Positions 48,640-61,000 of a DNA stretch of 64,000 nt are shown piece by piece (position 1 is the first letter of the stretch; the number at the start of each line of letters is the position of its first letter). Both the position numbers and the translations under genes were made by a program. The DNA comes from Datura wrightii (Eukaryota > Streptophyta > Magnoliopsida > Solanales > Solanaceae). A model generated the notes under the pieces. That model saw nothing but the letters and a program-made list of their open reading frames with translations. It was not told the DNA's origin and made no database searches. The DNA is taken from assembly GCA_035772735.1 (NCBI GenBank), contig JASDFA010000027.1:36438001-36502000 (forward strand), read 5' to 3'.

Positions 48640-48748
48640 AAAAAAATTATATAGTGATAGTTCGCCCAAAAGTAAGCGAACTGCGTGAATTATTTTAATT
48701 CTGCAGTTCGCCCACTTTTAAGCGAACTATCACTATATAATTTTTTTT
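48640..48748. repeat. hairpin inside left foldback arm
   Basis: ATTATATAGTGATAGTTCGC at the left is the inverse of GCGAACTATCACTATATAAT at the right; each half carries a smaller AGTTCGC/GCGAACT palindrome. Confidence 0.88.
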
Positions 48749-50323
48749 TGTAGTGCTTCAATTTCCGCTCAAATTATACATTGCTCCAATTTTAAAACAA
48801 TAATACCTGCAGATATTTGCAGCAGAAAGCAGACAAAGCAATGTGATCTAGTGTTCTTTTTTGTTTTCTTATAGACCAGTATGTTGTTTTGGTTATTTTC
48901 TATGACTGATTGAATAGATTATTGTCCTTGATCATCCAAGAGTTTAACTAGCAGCTCAAAGTACTAACATAGTGGCAATTGTAGTGAATGATCATGTTTA
49001 TAAAATTTGCCAGTTACTAATTTACTCATTTCAAATTTGCCCGAAATTGCTGTTACACACTTCAACTTTGCGGTATAACCCCTCTGAACTATTTTGAAGT
49101 GAATATATTCACTCTTTAAAAGTAACACTGAGATTTGTGTTAAATGGTGAAAAACACGCGCTGACACGTGTCATTTTTTATTTTTTTATTTTCTTTTCTC
49201 CTTTCTTCTTATTCTTTTTCATTTTCTTCTTCTTCTTTTTTAAATCTCTTTTCTCTTTCTTTGCTCTTACTTTTCCTTCATGTTCTTTTCCTTTCTTTCA
49301 TGGCTTCTTTTCCTTTCTCTCTCTTTTATATTTTATTTTATCTTTTAACTTTTTTTTAAAATTCTTTCTAGTAAAGTCAAATAAGTAGAAATATTTTTAA
49401 GGTAATCAGGAAGAAAGAAAGAAGCATCAATAGTGGTCGAATTTTTTTTCGACAAAGGCTTTAATTTTTTATTGTAGCACCTGTTTTTTTATCAATTATT
49501 GTGGTTGAAGATGTAATTCTTTTAATTGAGTTATTTACTTTACTAATTGGAGTATTTTTGGAGATTTTTATTACTATTTAGATTATTTTTTGATGATGGA
49601 TTTTTGAAAATCCTTGTCATGCCATAACTTTAATGGTGTAGGGGATGTTGAAGAATGGGTGAATTTCATGGTGATGGCTGATGAATTGAATAGTAATAGA
49701 TGTGCTAAAGAAATAATGACTTTTGATGGTGGTAAGGAGGTGGTGGAGGAGGAGGTGTTGGTGGCTTTAAGTTGATGAGAGAGAGAGAAAGAGAGAGATA
49801 AAAGAGAAAAAAGAAAAGAAAAGAAGATATTTTTTTAAAAAATATAGGTATATAATTCCTCACTCTCTCAAGAAGAGTGCGTTAAATTTTCTCTGCCACA
49901 TAAGCATATAAGGGTGCATATATTCCATTTTAAAATAATTTGACCCTCCCCCTCCCCCCGCAAAGTTAAAATGTATAACAACAATTTCAGGCAAAGTTAA
50001 AATGTGTTTTGAACCATTTTTTTATTTTTTTATGTCTGCAATTTTTATTTTTATGTTTTAACCGGCCAATCATATAGATATGATCATTCATTACAATTGC
50101 CAATATATTAGTACTTTGAGCTGCTAGTTAAGCTCTTGGATGATCATGGACAATAATCTGTGGAATTAGTCATGAAAAATAACCAAACAACATACTGGTC
50201 CATAAGAAAACAAGAAAGAACACTAGATCACACTGCTTGTCTGCTTTCTGTAGCAAATATCTGCAGGTATTATTGTTTTAAAATTGGAGCTATGTATAAT
50301 TTGAGCAGAAATTGGAGCACTAC

Positions 50324-50431
50324 AAAAAAAATTATATAGTGATAGTTCGTTCAAAAGTGGGCGAACTGCAAATTTAAAATAATTCACGCAGTTCGCCCAC
50401 TTTTGGGCGAACTATTACTATATAAATTTTT
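50324..50431. repeat. hairpin inside right foldback arm
   Basis: The counterpart of the left hairpin; AGTTCGCCCACTTTTGGGCG at 50390 starts a 10-bp stem with a 4-base loop. Confidence 0.88.
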
Positions 50432-50595
50432 TTAATTGAAAAAAAGCTGACAATAGCAGACTGATGACGTGAAGTAAAGGTACACAGTTCGCTGAAAATA
50501 GAACGAATTTACTGTTTTGATGAATTGTTTTTTTCATATATCGTTTTTATGTATTTTTTATTTTTCTTTGCTGTTTAGGTGCTGCACTCTCTAAT

Positions 50596-52602
50596 TCATC
50601 CTGAGATTGAGAGTCACGAAATGTCACCCTAAATTTTTGATGGGATGAAGCGGATTTGGTGTCTTAATATAATTGAGCAGATCAACTCTACATAAATTCA
50701 TGAACCTGGAATGACACATAAAAACAAAACAAGAAGCACTTCATAAAACATTTTGGCACACTTCATAAAATAAGAAGTTAATTTCGAAAACAAACATAGG
50801 TATGAATGTCGAATGAGACTACATAAAAGCTTTACATAACGTAAACATGACATGAATATGTGTTTATGAGGCCTCTAAAATAATCCCGAGGAGAAGAAGT
50901 GTCGTCATAAGGCCCTGACAATATTCAAAATATAACCAAAAAATGACATAGTAAAACTGCGTCGGTTGACATTGGGGTTCACCAATAGCAACTGAAAATA
51001 AATTACCTAGCATGGAACTGTAATGCAGCGCCCTAGACAAAAAGGGACATGAATACATGTGGAATATTACTCATATGATGAGGAAAAATCGAAAAGGAAG
51101 GAAACAAGAGAAGATAAGTAAAACAAAGCAACATAAAGTCATGAGGCGTAAAAATTTGTAGGAGAAAACACACCTTTCAACATCAACATATAAGCATGTT
51201 TGAACATAAGTAAACATAATTATTCTTTTGGTGAGAGTTCATTTCGTTATCGATCTACCACCATCGTGTGTAACATGAAATTCAATCTTGATCCGATTGA
51301 CTAGGTCATTCCATCACATTGCTAGTGTGGACTGACGTAACATATTTCTATATCTAGCAAAAAAATATCATATATAAAATTATTTCAATTAAGAAGAACA
51401 TATCATAAGAAAGTGCCCAAATCAATTAACGGTCTTTGTCCTACATGACCATATGTAGCTTCGGGCATTCATCGCAGGGACAAACACCTTCTCGAAAACA
51501 AACAATACCCCCAAAATGTTTAAAAATACGAATCTTTATCCCATTTTATAAATCATACATATGGTTCTTCGGTCCATTTCATAAATAAATCGTAATATAT
51601 GGCTCTTCGGCCCATAGAGTTCTTTAGCTTTAGAAATCATGAAGCATTTTGAATAGAAAATTTAAAAAAAAAATCAAGTATAGTACGTTTAAAGAGATTT
51701 AATGTCATCAACTAACATGAAGAAATAACGTAAAAAATAATTTCTTAACAATCATGATTGAAACCATTAATGAGTTAAGATACAGAACATAATGGATATA
51801 GAATCATAAGGGGCATATAAGTCATGAAAATATCAGATTAAGAGGAATGTGACTTTGAGAATACAGATTTAAACTAGAAAGTTCACCTCACATACCGTGG
51901 GAGATTTCCTAGAAAACAATAACCTCACAAGTTACAAATGATCCAAAGCACGTTAATCTATATAATACAATTCAATTACGTCACTAATGGATTGAAAAAT
52001 CAAGAATCGAGTCACTTTGGCGTTTCATTTAACATCTAGCGTATCTAAAATTACACAATATTCACCAATGGTGTTTTAACACCTAATAACCCTTCTCCTT
52101 ACCCATAAAAGATACCATAATTATATTTTTGTTTAGAACAACCTCCTTCACTATTGATGAGTCCAACAATCAGCTGATCCAACGCACAATCCATTCATAT
52201 CAATATAGTTCTTCATTCTTCATTTTATCTAATATCATACTTAATAAATGAGCGAGAAGCTCCTGACTTTAAAGTTGAATTATTATTTTGTCTTTTTATT
52301 TAATAAAATAAATAAATAATAAATATAAATATCATGTTGTTAAAGTTGATCAATTATCAAATTACTCATTGAAAGTTGAGTGATATTGTTTTCTTTAATT
52401 AAATACCATAGTTTAATAATTTTTGATACTAAAAAGTAAATTAATCTTTCAATAAATAATAATATTGTATTAAAATAAGATAAAGATAAACGGATCCAAA
52501 CATGACGGGATGCAACTCTCATTTACTACAACCTATTTAATACGTTTGAACTGCTTTTATATTCCAATACTTATTTGCAATTGTAGAATGCTTATTTAAT
52601 AT
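50596..52602 (-). other. diverged gypsy-type LTR fragment (uncertain)
   Basis: No gene. Words such as GTAATGCAGCGCCCTAGAC (51022-51040) parallel GTAATGCAGTGCCCCAAAC in the reversed LTR of gypsy B, and CTTCGGCCCATAG at 51606-51618 fits the same style. It may be an old reversed LTR starting TGTCACCC near 50620; ends are not clear. Confidence 0.35.
52598..52602. repeat. target-site duplication of the LARD (left copy; right copy 61722-61726)
   Basis: AATAT precedes TGTCACGAC at 52603 and AATAT follows GTCGTTACA ending at 61721. Confidence 0.88.
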
Positions 52603-55600
52603 TGTCACGACTCAATTGAACGGGGCGGGCACCTACATCGACTCTAAATCGATAGAAGAATTCTCTTTCTAATCAAATAAAATAATAATTACAGGTATCA
52701 TAAACTTACACCAACCAATATTATTCTTGAAATACTATTAAAATAAAAAGAAAATGCCCCCCAAAACCTTGAATCTCCCAAGAATCTAGTCTAGACATGT
52801 ACAAGAGCTCTATTTAGAATACTGACAAGTAAAAAGACACAGCTTCGCTTGCGAAGAAAATGCAGAAGCTGATGCTGAGTATCACCTCATCAATCATGAA
52901 ATTGCAATTCACTTGCCACAACCTATACCCAAAAAGGTTTAGCAAGAGTAGTATCAGTATACCATACGTACTGGTAGACATCATCGACCGACTACAATTA
53001 GTTTATGCAACAACATAAAATTAATATGCAATCAATAATTTAGTTTAAACAACCACTCAATAATTTACCAAGACAATTTCTTTACTATTTATTCACGACA
53101 GTTATTTAACCATGTATCCGTATTTCTCTATCCAGCTTAGCTACAAAGGCTGGCCTGCACAATGTTTAGGCCTCTTTGCAGCAGTAACTTGACTGCAGCC
53201 GGTGGTCTCACCGCAACGGAAATTCTCTTGTTGTAGCGGTACTGCTCCAGGCAGTAACTCGACATCGCTAGTAACCTTAATTCTTTCACCACCTCATCCA
53301 TTACATAAGGATTAACATCATACAAAACTATAGCAATCTACACTTAATAAAATATACACTTCACAGCTTTTTATCTTATTACAAACATTCAATTTATTCC
53401 CCCTTTTTATGACACATTCTCACAGTCAAGAGTAATCTAGCAACGATACATAAATCACATTTATCCGACGTTTATGCACAAAAATATCAACTCATACCCA
53501 ATCAATTTCATCAAACATCAAGACTTATAAAACATGTATGACACGATTATGCAGTAGATCACATGCACACTGAACACAAGGTAAATAAAACCACCATCAT
53601 CAATTTCATCATATCAAGTATTTGTACCCATATTGGTGTCATACCTATCACTAAGCTCTATCACATAGCCGTATGTATATTGAACATACTTGTATTGATC
53701 TCTATCTCACAGCCGTATGTATATCATGACATACCTATACTACTCCCTACCACATTTATATCATCGGTATTGTATTGGGCACACGACTCCGTCACATCAC
53801 TGTACACACATGCAAGAGAGGGTCTTATTTTTGCCCTTCTAGTCATGACCTGCAGGAGACTCTAGAAATCTATGTATTGTACACCGAGCCGTATGAATCA
53901 TACCTGTCTGTATACTCATATCCGTATACCCAGCCATGAACATTTAGTCATATATGTTTATGTACCCATTCATATTGCTCGTCTGGATGCTCACCTTGGG
54001 TACGAGCCACTTATATCAAAGTACTCATATACATACAACTATGCTCGTTCGGATGCTCACCTCGGAGACGAGCCTCTCATCTCAGGATAAGGTATAGAAA
54101 CAATATCATTTACATTCACCATAGGATAATAATCTGTTATCACTCACTCATCAATATACGCAACATGATATCAATCAGTCAACTCGTATGATAGCTCGGC
54201 AAACCCATTTATTAACCACGGATCCTCAACATAGCATTTCATATATTATACTTCGTCAACTCATGTGATCGTTTAGAAAGAAGTAATAAATCAACAATAA
54301 GCAACATATTTATCATGCAATTCCACTCAGTCAACTCAGGTGATCACTCAATAGGTATATAAATCAACAATCATCAGCACAGTTCATCAAGTATTTCATT
54401 TGGTCAACACATATGACACCACATAAGCAGACATTGTTTATCTAAATTTCCCCTTAACTCCCACCATAACAATTATCGCATTGAGATTCTCAAACCTCAT
54501 CTACAATCATATAAGGTATCAATATTATTCTACATGATCAAGGCACGAAAACCTATTAGCTATACCCACAACTCACCACATTTATCAATTATCTAATTTA
54601 AGAAGTGATTCTTCATATACTATTACTTATTAATGCATTAGTTATCAATTATTAAACACGTAATCCCGCCTCAATCAAAATTCATAACCAAGCCATTGCA
54701 AAGATATCTTTCACAATTCTCCAGGATAAATTTGCCAGCCCTCCTTATCTAGGGACCCATCATTCATTCAGGTTCTTTCAACCTTATTTAGCACCTTAAT
54801 TCGGTGACTTTCCATATTAAGGCAGTCTATTTGGGTAAACCTCCGCCCCATTAGTATTTCTAATTTTTCTCCAGGTTAATTCATCAACACATAAGATTAA
54901 TTAGATAAAATCGAGTAAAGCACTCAACCTAGTTAACTATGAATTCATACAATTACTTGTTCTTTTCTAACCTCTGATTCGTTTCTAGGCTAGTTAATTT
55001 ACATAACCGATCCACCTACTTATTCGTAGCATATAAAAAAAGGCACCAACAGGTTCACATAACCCCATTAGGTTTATTTATCTCGCTTCATCCTTGTTCC
55101 TCTCCTTTTTTATAACACACGCGCAATGATACATTCATAATTTATACCATCAAAAACAACTACAATCATATGTCATCTAAATCTGCTATCAAGAATATCA
55201 CCTCAAGACTCCACTACCAAGATCATAATATCAAGAACACATTATCAAGAATATCCAATCAAGGGTACTTATCAAGAACATTACATAAAGAGTATTTTAT
55301 CAATAATTAAATATCAACTAGGTTTTCCTTTTCCACATGCTCCATACTTAGGATTAATCTTCAATATTTAGTTATGTTACCAAAAATATTTCATTACATC
55401 TTCATATTATATGATCTCTCTACCCTAATCAATTGTACATTAATAGTACACACGTATATGCTTCATTAATTACATTCTAACACAAAGGTAAGTCATAACC
55501 TACCTGGATCGCAGAACTAGAATATACAGCTACTCCGCGGGAGCTTTGCCTCTTCTCAACGCCTCCGAACCTTCAAAGTCTAGAAATAAGACATTAAGGA

Positions 55601-56302
55601 ATCAATCAATAGGCTACTTCTTCGATTCAAGGGTTTGGGAACTCAACCCACTCCATTCTACCCGTTGTTTACAGCCTGATTCGATAATCATAGTCTAAAT
55701 TATCATAACCCAAATCTACAATGATCATTCAACCCTAGTTCATAGAGTTTTTGCCGCTCTAACCTTCTTAAAATAGTTTTTAAGGTTAGGGGTTTAAGAT
55801 TCACCAAATTCTAGGTCTTAAACCATCATCAAAACAATGTTCTATAAACCACATTCACCCTAGAAAGTGTTAATTTACCACTTTTAGGCCTAGAAATCAA
55901 CACCCGATCATTCTCATAACCCTAGCCCTAGTTTTCACAAACCTAGGGGTCTTAGCTGGGAATTCACTATTAGAGACTATCTTTAATTCTAGGTGTTAGA
56001 GAATCACAAGATGGAAGGATTAACACGAAAATCTTACCTTGGAATAAGAAATTGCTCTAGCCCTTGAAAATTTCCACCAGAGCTCTCAAACTTCGTGCCT
56101 TAAGATAATGGGTTGAAAACCCTCGAAATTCTAACTTAAACTGGTTTTCTTCCTCATGTCATTTGTTGTAACAGTGTATTCCCGCTGCAGTGGCCCTGCT
56201 ACGATGAAGGCTCGTTCATCACGGTGGTCCTGCTGCTTGCAAAGTTTTGAATCATTACACTAATATCATCGAGGCTCTATAAAAATCAGACGCATCGTTA
56301 TA
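52603..56302 (-). repeat. 3' LTR of the LARD
   Basis: Plus-strand start TGTCACGACTC; its other tip is eroded (CATCGTTATA for GGTCGTTACA). It shares almost its whole length with 58054-61721. Confidence 0.9.
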
Positions 56303-56741
56303 TCAGATATCAATTAAACATCCGTTCATCCCTGAACGGCCTCACGAGATATGTAGAGGTTTTCTATTGTATCGCAGTCCAAATTCTCGCGAGGTCATAA
56401 TTATGGTTATACCCTTTTTACTATTGTCTTACCGTTATCACTGTTGGATTTAACTAGAACTTTACCCGACCCTGTATTCTGAGGTCCTACAAGGATAATA
56501 GGATAACTATACGGGCCCAACACACGAATTCAATTCTCCCATTCCCATATCCTCAACTGGGAGGGAGTCTCAGGTACGCCACTTCTACTAGTATTTATAT
56601 TCTCAAGTAATCTAAATCGTCCTCCTATAGGCTATTTTCTGAGGTTTTTGCACTAGAAATGGTGGATTTAGGGAGGAATGATGATTTGAACTTTTTCAAG
56701 CCCAAAGTGGGGCTAGTCTACCATTTTTCTCCCTCACCACT

Positions 56742-57260
56742 ATGCTTTTTTCGATAGGCAAGTATGCCTTGGAAGGTGAGGGCTATATGCTGGGGTTTGA
56801 TGCGGCCTTCAATCCCTTGAGGGTAAAAGGTGCACATGGAAGGGGCAGAAAGGAGAGGAAGGCTAACTTAGAGAATGATAGTGATGACTCTAGCGGTGAT
56901 GCGGATGGTTGGCAACTATGAAGGAGTTGTTGGGTGGGTTGCCTAGACTTCCCCCAGGAGGTTCGTAATCTAATGCAGCTGTTGTGGACCCTGAGGCTTA
57001 TAGGGAGCGGTTGCCTCGTTAGCCCAGCCTATGATGAGCTTCAGGAGGATCTAGAGAAAGAGAAGAAGAAAAAACGATTTCGGGACTAGCTTTTCGTCTG
57101 CGGGTGAAAGGGGTGAAGAAGATCTAGTAACGCACCCTCCTTCTAGGCCCTAGGTTTCCCCCATTGTCCCCGAGAAATGTGTTAGAGTAATCTTTCCTCA
57201 CTGGTAACGAGGACAATGAGGCTAGTGACCTGGGTGACGACAGCGACAAGGTCTCCAACT
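56742..57260 (+). pseudogene. coding-like relic antisense to the LARD
   Basis: An ATG frame of 59 codons at 56742-56921 (MLFSIGKYALEGEGYMLGFD then basic and acidic runs, ending DSDDSSGDADGWQL) has non-repetitive, protein-like composition unlike the surroundings. Further fragments follow in other frames, among them FGTSFSSAGERGEEDL (about 57080) and an acidic end NEDNEASDLGDDSDKVSN with a stop near 57260. The family is not recognised. It could be a captured host fragment or a worn gag-like gene of another element. Confidence 0.4.
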
Positions 57261-57796
57261 AGTAGGGGTTAAAATGGATTTTCCTCCCCACGGTCTCCCT
57301 TTAGATTAGATATTACCTACCCTCGGAGGAACACATGTTGGACAATTTCTCTTTTTGCTCATTGCCGGATGGTTTTCTATTTTTCTCTATGTTTGGGGTA
57401 TAAGTGACCGTTGGGGAATTCGAATGACGATGGTCGTGTTTTGGCCCCATATTTATATAAATCGCAATTCTCATATACACATCTGCTCGATCCATCGCCT
57501 TTAACATAATTGAAATTTTCCAAATAGGGGGAAATTGGATTATGTCTAGCAGCCGTCCACTGCAGCGGTCACTTTTCCGCTGCAGCGGATCCGCTATGAC
57601 GATCCACTTCTCGGTGTAGCGTGTCCGCTGTGGCAAGGCACACATTACTATAGTGAAACCTACTGAACAGAATACAAACAGGGATATTCGTCCCTCCGGT
57701 CAACATTGATCTCCCTTTGCCACCCTTATTACACTTCATTATCACCAATATTTCACATTTCCTCATTAACTCACACGTCAGCATGGCTACATCGCC

Positions 57797-57880
57797 AGAT
57801 ACCAATTGAAATCTTATAAATACCAATTGAGCCCGTTGAGATACCAATATGAATCTTTCAGATACCAATAGGACTCAACC
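57797..57880 (-). repeat. 21-bp minisatellite, four units
   Basis: AGATACCAAT or a close variant recurs at 57797, 57818, 57839 and 57860, exactly 21 bp apart. On the minus strand each unit holds TTGGTAT, like the start of the primer site. Confidence 0.88.
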
Positions 57881-58038
57881 CGGTAATCGACATGCTCGGA
57901 CGACACGATAGGAAAGAATAAAGTGAGAACTTCCTAGATGCCTTATAGCTTCCCAAAGATTAGATGTGAATGTCCACACACCAATCCGCAGGAGTCTACT
58001 TGACATTTCTCTTGTACTTATTGACCGGTAACCTAGAT

Positions 58039-58050
58039 GCTCTAATACCA
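58039..58050 (-). other. primer binding site of the LARD
   Basis: TGGTATTAGAGC on the minus strand, three bases after the 5' LTR end. Confidence 0.85.
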
Positions 58051-58053
58051 ACT

Positions 58054-61000
58054 AGTCACGACCCAATTAGCGGATCCTGCGGGCATCTACATCAACTTTG
58101 ACTCTATAGGAGAGACCTCTTTCTAATCAAATAAATAATAATTACAGATCTCATAAACTTACACCAACTAATATTATTCTTGAAATACTATTAAAAAAAA
58201 ATGCTCCCCAAAACCTTGAATCTCCTAAGAATCTAGTTTAGACAGGCATGAGAGCTCAATTTAGAATATTGACAAGTAAAAAGACACAACTTTACCTACG
58301 AAGGAAGCAGAAGCTGATGATGAGTATCGCCTCGTCAATCATGAAACTGTAATTCACTTGCCATAACCTACACCAAAATAAGATATAGCAAGAGTAGCAT
58401 CAGTACACCACATGTACTAGTCGGCATCATCGGTCTACTACAATTAGTTTACACAACAGCATAAAATTAATATGCAATCAATAATTCAGTTTAAACAACC
58501 ACTTAATAATTTACCAAGACAATTTCTTTACTATTTATTCACGACAATTATTTAACCATGTATTTGTATTTCTCTATCCATCTTAGCCACAAAGGCTGGC
58601 CTGCACACTGTTTAGACCTCGCTGTAGTAGTAACTTGACCACTGCCATGGTCTCATCGCAGCGGAAATTCTCTCACTACAACGGTACTGCTCCAGACAGT
58701 AACTTGACTTCACTAGTAACCTTACTTCTTTCAACACCTCATCCATTACACAAGGATTAACATCATACAAAACTATACCAATCTACACTCAATAAAATAT
58801 ATACTTCACAACTTTTCATCTTATCACAAACATTTAATTTATTCCCCTTTTTTATGAAACATTCTCACAGGAGTAACCCAACAATTATACATAAATCATA
58901 TTTATCCAACATTTGTATACGCAAATATTAACTTATACTCAGTCAATTTCATAAACATCAAGACTTATAAAACAAGTATGACACGATTATGCGGCAGATC
59001 ACATGCACATTGAACGCAAGGTAAATAAAACTATCATCATCAATTTCATCATATTAAGTATTTGTACCCATGTCGGTGTCATACCTATCATTGAACTCTG
59101 TCACACAGCCGTATGTATATCGAACATACCTGTACTGATCTCTATCTCACAGCCATATGTATATCATGAAATACCTGTACTGCTCTCTACCACATTCATA
59201 TTATCGGTAATTTGTTGGGCACACGCCTCCTTCACATCACTGTACACACATGCCAGAGGGTTTTATTTCTTCCCTTCCAGTCATGACCTGCAGGGGACTC
59301 TAGAAATTTATGTACTGTACACCCAGCCGTATTAATCATACTTGTTTGTGTTTTCATGTCCGTACACCCAGCCCTATGAACATTTAGTGATTCCTGTCTG
59401 TATACCCATTCATACTACTCGCCAGGATGCTCACCTCGGACATGAGCCACTCATATTCAAGTACTGATACACATACAACTCTGCTCGTCTGGATGCTCAC
59501 CTCGGACACGAGCCTCTCATCTCAGGGTAAGGTACAATAGTAATTTCCTTCACGTTCTCCACAGGATAAGAATCTATTATCCCTTACTCATCAACATATG
59601 CAACATGATATCAATCAGTCAACTCGTATGATGGCTCAACAGACCCATTTATCAACCACGAATCCTCAACATAGCATTTCATACATTATACTTCGTCAAC
59701 TCATGTGACCATTTAGAAAGAAGTAATAAATCAACAACAATCAGCATATTTATCATGCAATTCTACTCAGTCAACTCAGGTGACCACTCAACAAGGTATA
59801 TCAGTCAACAATCATCAACACAGTTCATCAAGTATTTTATTTGGTCAACACATATGACACTACATAAACACACATTGTTTATCTTAATTTCCCTTAAGTC
59901 TCGCCGTGATAATTATCGCATTGAGCTTCTTAAACCTCATATATAATAATATAAGATATCAACATTATTCTACACGATAAAGGCACGAAAATACATTAGC
60001 TATACCCACAACTCGCCACATTTATCAGTTATCTAATTTAAGAGTGATTCTTCCTATTCTATTACTTATCAATGCATTAGTTATCAATTATTAAATACGT
60101 AATCTTGCCTCAATCAAAATTCAACACCAAGCCATCGCAAAGATATCATTCATAATTCTCCAGGATAAATTTGCCAGCCCTTTTATTATCTAGGGACCCA
60201 TCATTCATTTAGATTCTTTCAACCTTATTTAACACCTTAATTCGGTGACTTTCCATCTTAAGGCAGTCTATTGGGGTCAACCTCCGCCCCATTAGTATTT
60301 CTAATTTTTCTTCAGGTTAATTCATCAACACATAAGGTTAATTAGATAAAATCGAGTAAAGCACTCAACCTAGTTAATTATGAATTCATACAATTACTTG
60401 TTCTTTTCTTACCTCTGATTCATTTCTAGGCTAGTTAATTTACATAACCGATCCACCTACTTATTCGTAGCATATAAAAAGGCACCAACAGGTTCACATA
60501 ACCCCATTAGGTTTATTTATCTCGCTTCATTCTTGTTCCTCTCCTTTTTTTAACACATGCGCAAAGATACATTCATAATTTATACCATCAAAAACAACTA
60601 CAATCATATGTCATCTAAATCTGCTATCAAGAATATCACCTCAAGACTCCACTACCAAGATCATAATATCAAGAACACATTAACAAGAATATCCAATCAA
60701 AGGTACTTATCAAGAACATCACATCAAGAGTATTTTATCAATAATTAAATATTAACTAGGTTTTCCTTTTCCACATGCTCCATACTTAGGATTAATCCTT
60801 CAATATTTAGTTATGTTACCAAAAATCTTTCATTACATCTTCATATTATATGATCTCTCTACCCTAATTAATTGTACATTAATAGTACACACGTATACGC
60901 TTCATTAATTACATTCTAACACAAAGGTAAGTCATAACCTACTTGGATCGCAGAACTAGAATATACAGCTACTCCGCGGGAGCTTTGCCTTTTCTCAACG

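Larger units (their letters stand above)
48490..50595. mobile_element. foldback element with very long inverted arms
   Basis: Sequence from about 48490 to 49150 reappears inverted at about 49880-50595, and the central part is also complementary in composition (T/C-rich at 49168-49330, A/G-rich at 49770-49840). Outer arms align from GCGCAACACCTAA (left) to TTAGGTGCTGCACTC (right). Each arm contains its own hairpin (48640-48748 and 50324-50431) built from the word AGTTCGCCCA and its complement. No transposase is present. It may be a foldback or long-terminal-inverted-repeat Mutator-type derivative; no target duplication was recognised. Confidence 0.85.
56303..58053 (-). other. interior of the LARD
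   Basis: No retroelement domain is seen. The plus strand (antisense to the element) has coding-like sequence at about 56640-57260. At 57548-57640 there is a cluster of CCGCTGCAGCGG-type palindromes. At 57797-57880 four 21-bp repeats lie close to the primer site. Confidence 0.8.

Noticed and set aside
53563..54090. Frames of 100 and 72 codons in the LARD LTR
   Set aside because: A similar but shifted frame occurs in the other LTR with different stops; no domain, and LTRs are not expected to code.
57313..57868. Minus-strand frames in the LARD interior as a gag gene
   Set aside because: No capsid or zinc-knuckle motif, and part is only the 21-bp minisatellite; described as a repeat.
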